A stretch of 64,000 nucleotides of DNA from Epiperipatus broadwayi. Its lineage: Eukaryota; Onychophora; Udeonychophora; Euonychophora; Peripatidae. The notes beneath the pieces were generated by a model that saw only the letters and a program-made list of their open reading frames with translations, searched no databases and was not told the DNA's origin. The stretch covers positions 12,800,031 through 12,864,030 of the forward strand of contig JAQFVV010012405.1 in assembly GCA_028023455.1 (NCBI GenBank). The letters are read 5' to 3'. This document shows positions 60,601 to 64,000 of the stretch, one piece after another (the stretch's first letter is position 1; every line of letters begins with the position of its first letter). The position numbers and the translations under genes are program-made.

Positions 60601-61214
60601 AACTATGAGCCAGGGCTTTAGCTCACATTATTCCTGGATGTCCTTCATGTAGAATTCCAGCAGTACTTGTCTGCTTGCAGTCAGTATTAGCACTCTATCG
60701 CCCATTACAATACATCCTTTGCATATAGATAAATGTTGTCTATTTGACCAAATCCCATTCACTACATAACTTGATTTGCTTTCTTGCCATTCATTTCTAA
60801 TCCAATCTATCATTTTTTTTGTATTTTTTGTCTTCTCTCATCCACAGTTTTACTTTTTAATCTGTTTGACTTCATTGCATCAATGTAATTAATTTTTAAC
60901 TCTTCCTTTCCTGTTTCATCTATGTCTGGCAATCTTGATAGGGCCTCGACATGAGCTATTTCTTTCTCTTATTTATAAATCAGCATGTAGTCATATGCAG
61001 CCAGTATGTTCTGCCATCTTAACATGCATGGGCATAGCCAGTCATTACCCAATATTGCTAGGAGAGGTTTAAGATCTGTAATGATTTGAAAAGGTCTACT
61101 GAAAATAAATTGATGATATTTTCTTGATGTAAAGATTATTACTAAAGCCTCTTTGTCTTTCTGACTAGGGTGGCATTCTGCCTTCGATAATATCCTTGAT
61201 GCATATGCAATTGG

Positions 61215-61517
61215 TCATTTGCTGCTTTCCATTGGGTGTGCCAAAACTGCTCCCACACTTATTTCAGATGCATCCATCGTAATTCTTACTTCTAATGTGT
61301 TATTGAAATGCATCAATAGTGTATCTGCAGAAAGTAGTTCTTTTGTTCTTTCAAATGATTCTTCGTGTATTTGCATCCATTCCCATTTTTGTCCTTTTCT
61401 TAACAACTGATATAATGGATTTGCTACCATTGCTTTGCTTTTTAAAAAATATTCAAAAAAATTTATAAGACCTAAAAAGGCTTGGAATTTTTTTACATTT
61501 TTGGGATCTCTGCACAT
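61215..61517 (-). pseudogene. Gypsy reverse transcriptase thumb and RNase H
   Basis: VKKFQAFLGLINFFEYFL and PLYQLLRKGQKWEW are the connection between reverse transcriptase and RNase H in Gypsy elements; ITMDASEISVGAVLAH is the start of RNase H with its first aspartate (usually TDAS). The segment is open for 100 residues. Confidence 0.88.
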
Positions 61518-61549
61518 TTTTTACTACTCACACTTTATCTTTCATCGGT

Positions 61550-62400
61550 CTTTTCCTGTTGTTAGAAATCATGTGTCCAAGAAATTCTAATTCTGGCATT
61601 TTCCATATGCATTTTTCTTTGTTCAGTTTGTGACCCACATCTTTTAATTTATTACATACTCTAGTCAATCATTTACATAGCTCACTTTCTGATGTGGTCG
61701 TGACCAAAATATCATAATATGACATCACTCCCTGTACTTCATACAATAATGTGTTGAGTTTTGCTTAAAAAATGTTAGATGCTATTGTCACTCCAAAAGG
61801 TAGCCTATTGCATTGAAACAGACTGAAAAGCTTGGTTAGTGTTAACATTTAACTTGTTTTATTAGTTACCTTAATTTTATGGTAGGTGGCATTTAAATCT
61901 AATTTTGCAAAATAAATTTCTTGGCTAAATCTGCTAAAAGCTCACGAATGTTCGGAACTGGATATGCCCCTTTAGATAAAAATTTATTTACCATTACTCA
62001 GTAATCCCTACAATTGTAACCTGTCCATTTGGCTATGTTACTATTATGATCAGTGTGGTCCATTGTGCATCTTTTACCGGTGTCAAAACTCCTTTGCTTA
62101 CTAATTTCTGAATTTTTTGTTTTACTTTTTCCTGCTGTGCAAATAAAATCTTTCAGGGTTTTCATACAATTGGTCAGGCATTTTCACTTAAATCTATGTA
62201 TACTGGGGCTGATTTGAATACTCCTACTTGTTCTGAAAAAAGTTCTGGATATGCTTTAATGTATTCTTGTTCAAACAACTTGTGTTTTATAATTGTTGCA
62301 ATAATTCCTAGCTATTCAAACCATTCTCTTACTATTATCAGGGCTATGTTTCCTTTTACTATATAAATAGGTAGGTGCAATATTTCTTCTTTGTACATAA
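61550..62400 (-). pseudogene. Gypsy reverse transcriptase, catalytic part, broken
   Basis: LPFGVTIAS (about 61795) is the conserved LPFGL block. The catalytic box near 61700 reads SYYDILVT in the frame where family members have YxDDILV, so the first of the two aspartates is not present. Stops occur between the blocks. Both facts show that it is inactive. Confidence 0.75.
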
Positions 62401-62408
62401 TTGGGATC

Positions 62409-62624
62409 TCAGATTTTGTTTTTACTATTACTGCATTTCCACTTGACATCTTTGACTCTAATGTTTATTTTCTGTATTATGCATCCCTTATGTCCTCTGG
62501 TAATATCATTCCATTTTTCTACCGATAAGAGTGATATTGCTGAGCCACTATCAATCTCCATTTCTATGTCTTTTCCACATATGCTCAGTGTTATCATGTT
62601 TTGTTTTTGGGTTTGTGCGCACAC
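62409..62624 (-). pseudogene. Gypsy aspartic protease
   Basis: MEIDSGSAISLLSVEKW holds the DSG active site (usually DSGA/S) followed by the expected hydrophobic turn. The segment sits between gag and reverse transcriptase, as in Ty3/Gypsy elements, and would cut the polyprotein. The frame ends early. Confidence 0.82.
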
Positions 62625-62702
62625 ATTTTTTTTACTTCATATTCCGTATGTTGTTTCTCTTGTGTTTTTGGATTTCTGCAGACTGATATTATATATCCTT
62701 TC

Positions 62703-63440
62703 CTATATACGCCATTTGCAGTTTTTTGATATGTGCCCTTGTTTTCCACAACAGAAACACTTTATTTGATTTCCTCTGTCATTCCATTCTTTCATATTCA
62801 TATTCTGTATTTTTCCTTCTGTTTTATGTATTTCCCATGACTGTTTATCATTTATCTTACCTCTGAAACACATTGCTTGTTCAATCATGAGCTCATATGC
62901 TATCCCTTTCCTTATTGCTATGTCATAGGTCAAATCTGGTTCCATTAACAAATTCTGACATTGCCAGTCTTCATTCATTCCCCATAACAACTGATCCAGT
63001 AGAGCTTCTTCAGAAAAATCTTTGTATTGGAAATCCTTTACTAATTGTCTCAGACTTATGTCTAAATCTCTTATGGTTTCACCTCTGTGTTGTCTCCTAT
63101 TCTGCAAGGTTAATCAAGCCATAAACTTCGATGGCTGTAGACTGAAATAATTGGATAATTTGATTATAGCATTTTAATATTCTGTTTCATCTGTTATTAG
63201 CCCATTCATTAGTTTATGTATAACTTCAATGACTCTTCTTCCCACCAGGCATAACAGTGCTGCCACTTTTTATTATTCTCTAATGCTATTTAACTTTAAA
63301 AAAATGTTCAAGTTGAGTGACATATAACAGCCATTTTCCCGCATTCCCAATGTCAAACTGAGCTGCTTCATTGTCCTAATGATATCTTAACTTGTCCTTC
63401 CAACTTTCGAATTAAATCATTAACTCTGTAGATTCGAGAT
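62703..63440 (-). pseudogene. Gypsy gag with CCHC zinc knuckle, N-terminus broken
   Basis: The 134-residue open segment (62703-63107) has RRQHRGETIRDLDISLRQLV and a C-terminal CFCCGKQGHISKNC, a perfect CX2CX4HX4C RNA-binding knuckle. The N-terminal part, in other frames between about 63280 and 63440, includes AAQFDIGNAGKW-like residues typical of the capsid. Gag would form the particle that packages the element's RNA. Confidence 0.85.
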
Positions 63441-63458
63441 TTCACAGTGACTGCACCA
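63441..63458 (-). other. primer-binding site
   Basis: TGGTGCAGTCACTGTGAA on the minus strand begins six bases after the 5' LTR. TGG is the complement of the CCA end of a tRNA; the tRNA species was not identified. Confidence 0.65.
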
Positions 63459-63464
63459 AAAGAT

Positions 63465-63848
63465 TGTTGTGTATTAAAACAAACTTTCACTTCATTTTAT
63501 CATTTACATATAGGTTTATTCAAATAAGAAAATATTCCAAATACATGCTACTTTTAAATGGATTACATTATACACTTTGCTGAGTGACGTGTCTTCACAC
63601 CTTGACAGATTTACCTGTTCATTGGCTCGATTCTCTCATTACTCCGCTGGTTCATTCTTCTGTATTTCCACCAATCAATGCATCCTCATTATTTCTCTAT
63701 GATCTGGTTTGTTATCAATTTCTCTATCCATAATTCTTTGTCTTCCATAAACCGTTTTACATATTTTCATTCCGCAATTTTAACAAATAATTTATAGGTC
63801 TGTAATTTCACTTCTGAAATATTTGTTTTTCTTTGACCAATAATTTCA
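63465..63848 (-). repeat. 5' LTR of the Gypsy element
   Basis: 384 bp, matching the 3' LTR with many substitutions and small deletions (for example the ATATATATAGAAGTATT part is missing). Confidence 0.92.
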
Positions 63849-64000
63849 AATACTACTGAATTACTAACCAGAGATATGTATAGTAATATAAGCAATAGAA
63901 CATACTTACATATTAGTCCAATGGCGATGAAAGTCACTGATACAAACGAAGGTGTATACAAAAACCAAATTAACCCCATTCCCAATCTTCTAAAAATGAA

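Larger units (their letters stand above)
59195..63853 (-). mobile_element. Ty3/Gypsy LTR retrotransposon with 5-bp TSD, inactive
   Basis: Left LTR 59200-59611 and right LTR 63465-63848 share TGTYGTGTATTAAAA...ATTTCA ends and long blocks (GACGTGTCTTCACRCCTTGA). AATAC lies just outside each end (59195-59199 and 63849-63853), a 5-bp TSD typical of Gypsy integrases. On the minus strand, the primer site TGGTGCAGTCACTGTGA follows the 5' LTR and the polypurine tract GAGGGGAGGAAG precedes the 3' LTR. Gene order gag, protease, reverse transcriptase, RNase H, integrase is Ty3/Gypsy. No envelope-like ORF is seen. The LTRs are clearly diverged and the coding part has many stops, so it is old and dead. 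Confidence 0.93.

Noticed and set aside
59195-63853. Possible retrovirus-like envelope gene in the Gypsy element
   Set aside because: No ORF with signal peptide or transmembrane segment lies between integrase and the 3' LTR on the coding strand.

Overview
This window looks like intergenic, repeat-dominated DNA from an animal nuclear genome, most likely an invertebrate. It is very AT-rich, with no operons, no bacterial-style coding density and no convincing host gene. It carries several retroelement classes at different stages of decay: RTE-like LINEs, L1/Tx1-like LINEs with an apurinic-type endonuclease, a Penelope-like element (PLE) with a GIY-YIG endonuclease, a Ty3/Gypsy LTR element, tRNA-derived SINEs, and long trinucleotide microsatellites. 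The species cannot be fixed from sequence alone. The mix, including (TCTA)n and a TATA/TGTG/CACG run, would fit a mollusc such as a cephalopod, but that is a weak guess.

Layout. 1-4.8 kb: remnants of hammerhead-like repeat family A, a 0.9 kb dimeric repeat (family B) with a 13-bp target-site duplication (TSD), and a short RTE 3' end. 4.8-8.0 kb: a full-length but dead RTE-like LINE on the minus strand with a 14-bp TSD. 8.4-14.5 kb: family A pieces, tRNA-like SINEs, a 5'-truncated RTE copy and a 150-bp duplication. 17.5-27.7 kb: (GTA)n, (AGT)n, (ACT)n and (ATT)n arrays; a heavily decayed plus-strand L1/Tx1-like LINE lies between the (AGT)n and (ACT)n arrays and is itself interrupted by a 295-bp foldback element. 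32.4-34.4 kb: a 5'-truncated PLE with 352-bp inverted arms, with (ATT)n on both sides. 34.4-39.7 kb: a near-complete L1/Tx1-like LINE on the minus strand, again with (ATT)n at both ends. 40.4-41.0 kb: the 3' end of another LINE. 44.2-46.6 kb: a ~1 kb palindrome of family B and a cluster of family A. 47.7-48.1 kb: a Gypsy gag/protease scrap. 49.1-49.8 kb: an inverted/direct repeat with PLE-like tails. 52.7-56.0 kb: a second full-length dead RTE-like LINE, plus strand. 57.7-58.15 kb: a complete family A element with terminal inverted repeats. 59.2-63.85 kb: a Gypsy element with two LTRs, primer site, polypurine tract and a 5-bp TSD, minus strand.

The parts may work together. PLEs are known to carry hammerhead ribozymes and are thought to mobilise small ribozyme-bearing 'retrozymes'. 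Family A contains a type I hammerhead-like fold with an almost complete core, a minimal helix III and one compensatory base-pair change between copies, so it may be a non-autonomous partner of a PLE. Separately, the L1/Tx1-like LINE has trinucleotide arrays at both ends and its ORF1 carries an AT-hook, which suggests microsatellite-targeted insertion into (AAT)n/(ATT)n. Both ideas are inference. All calls come from reading the sequence; no database search was run.
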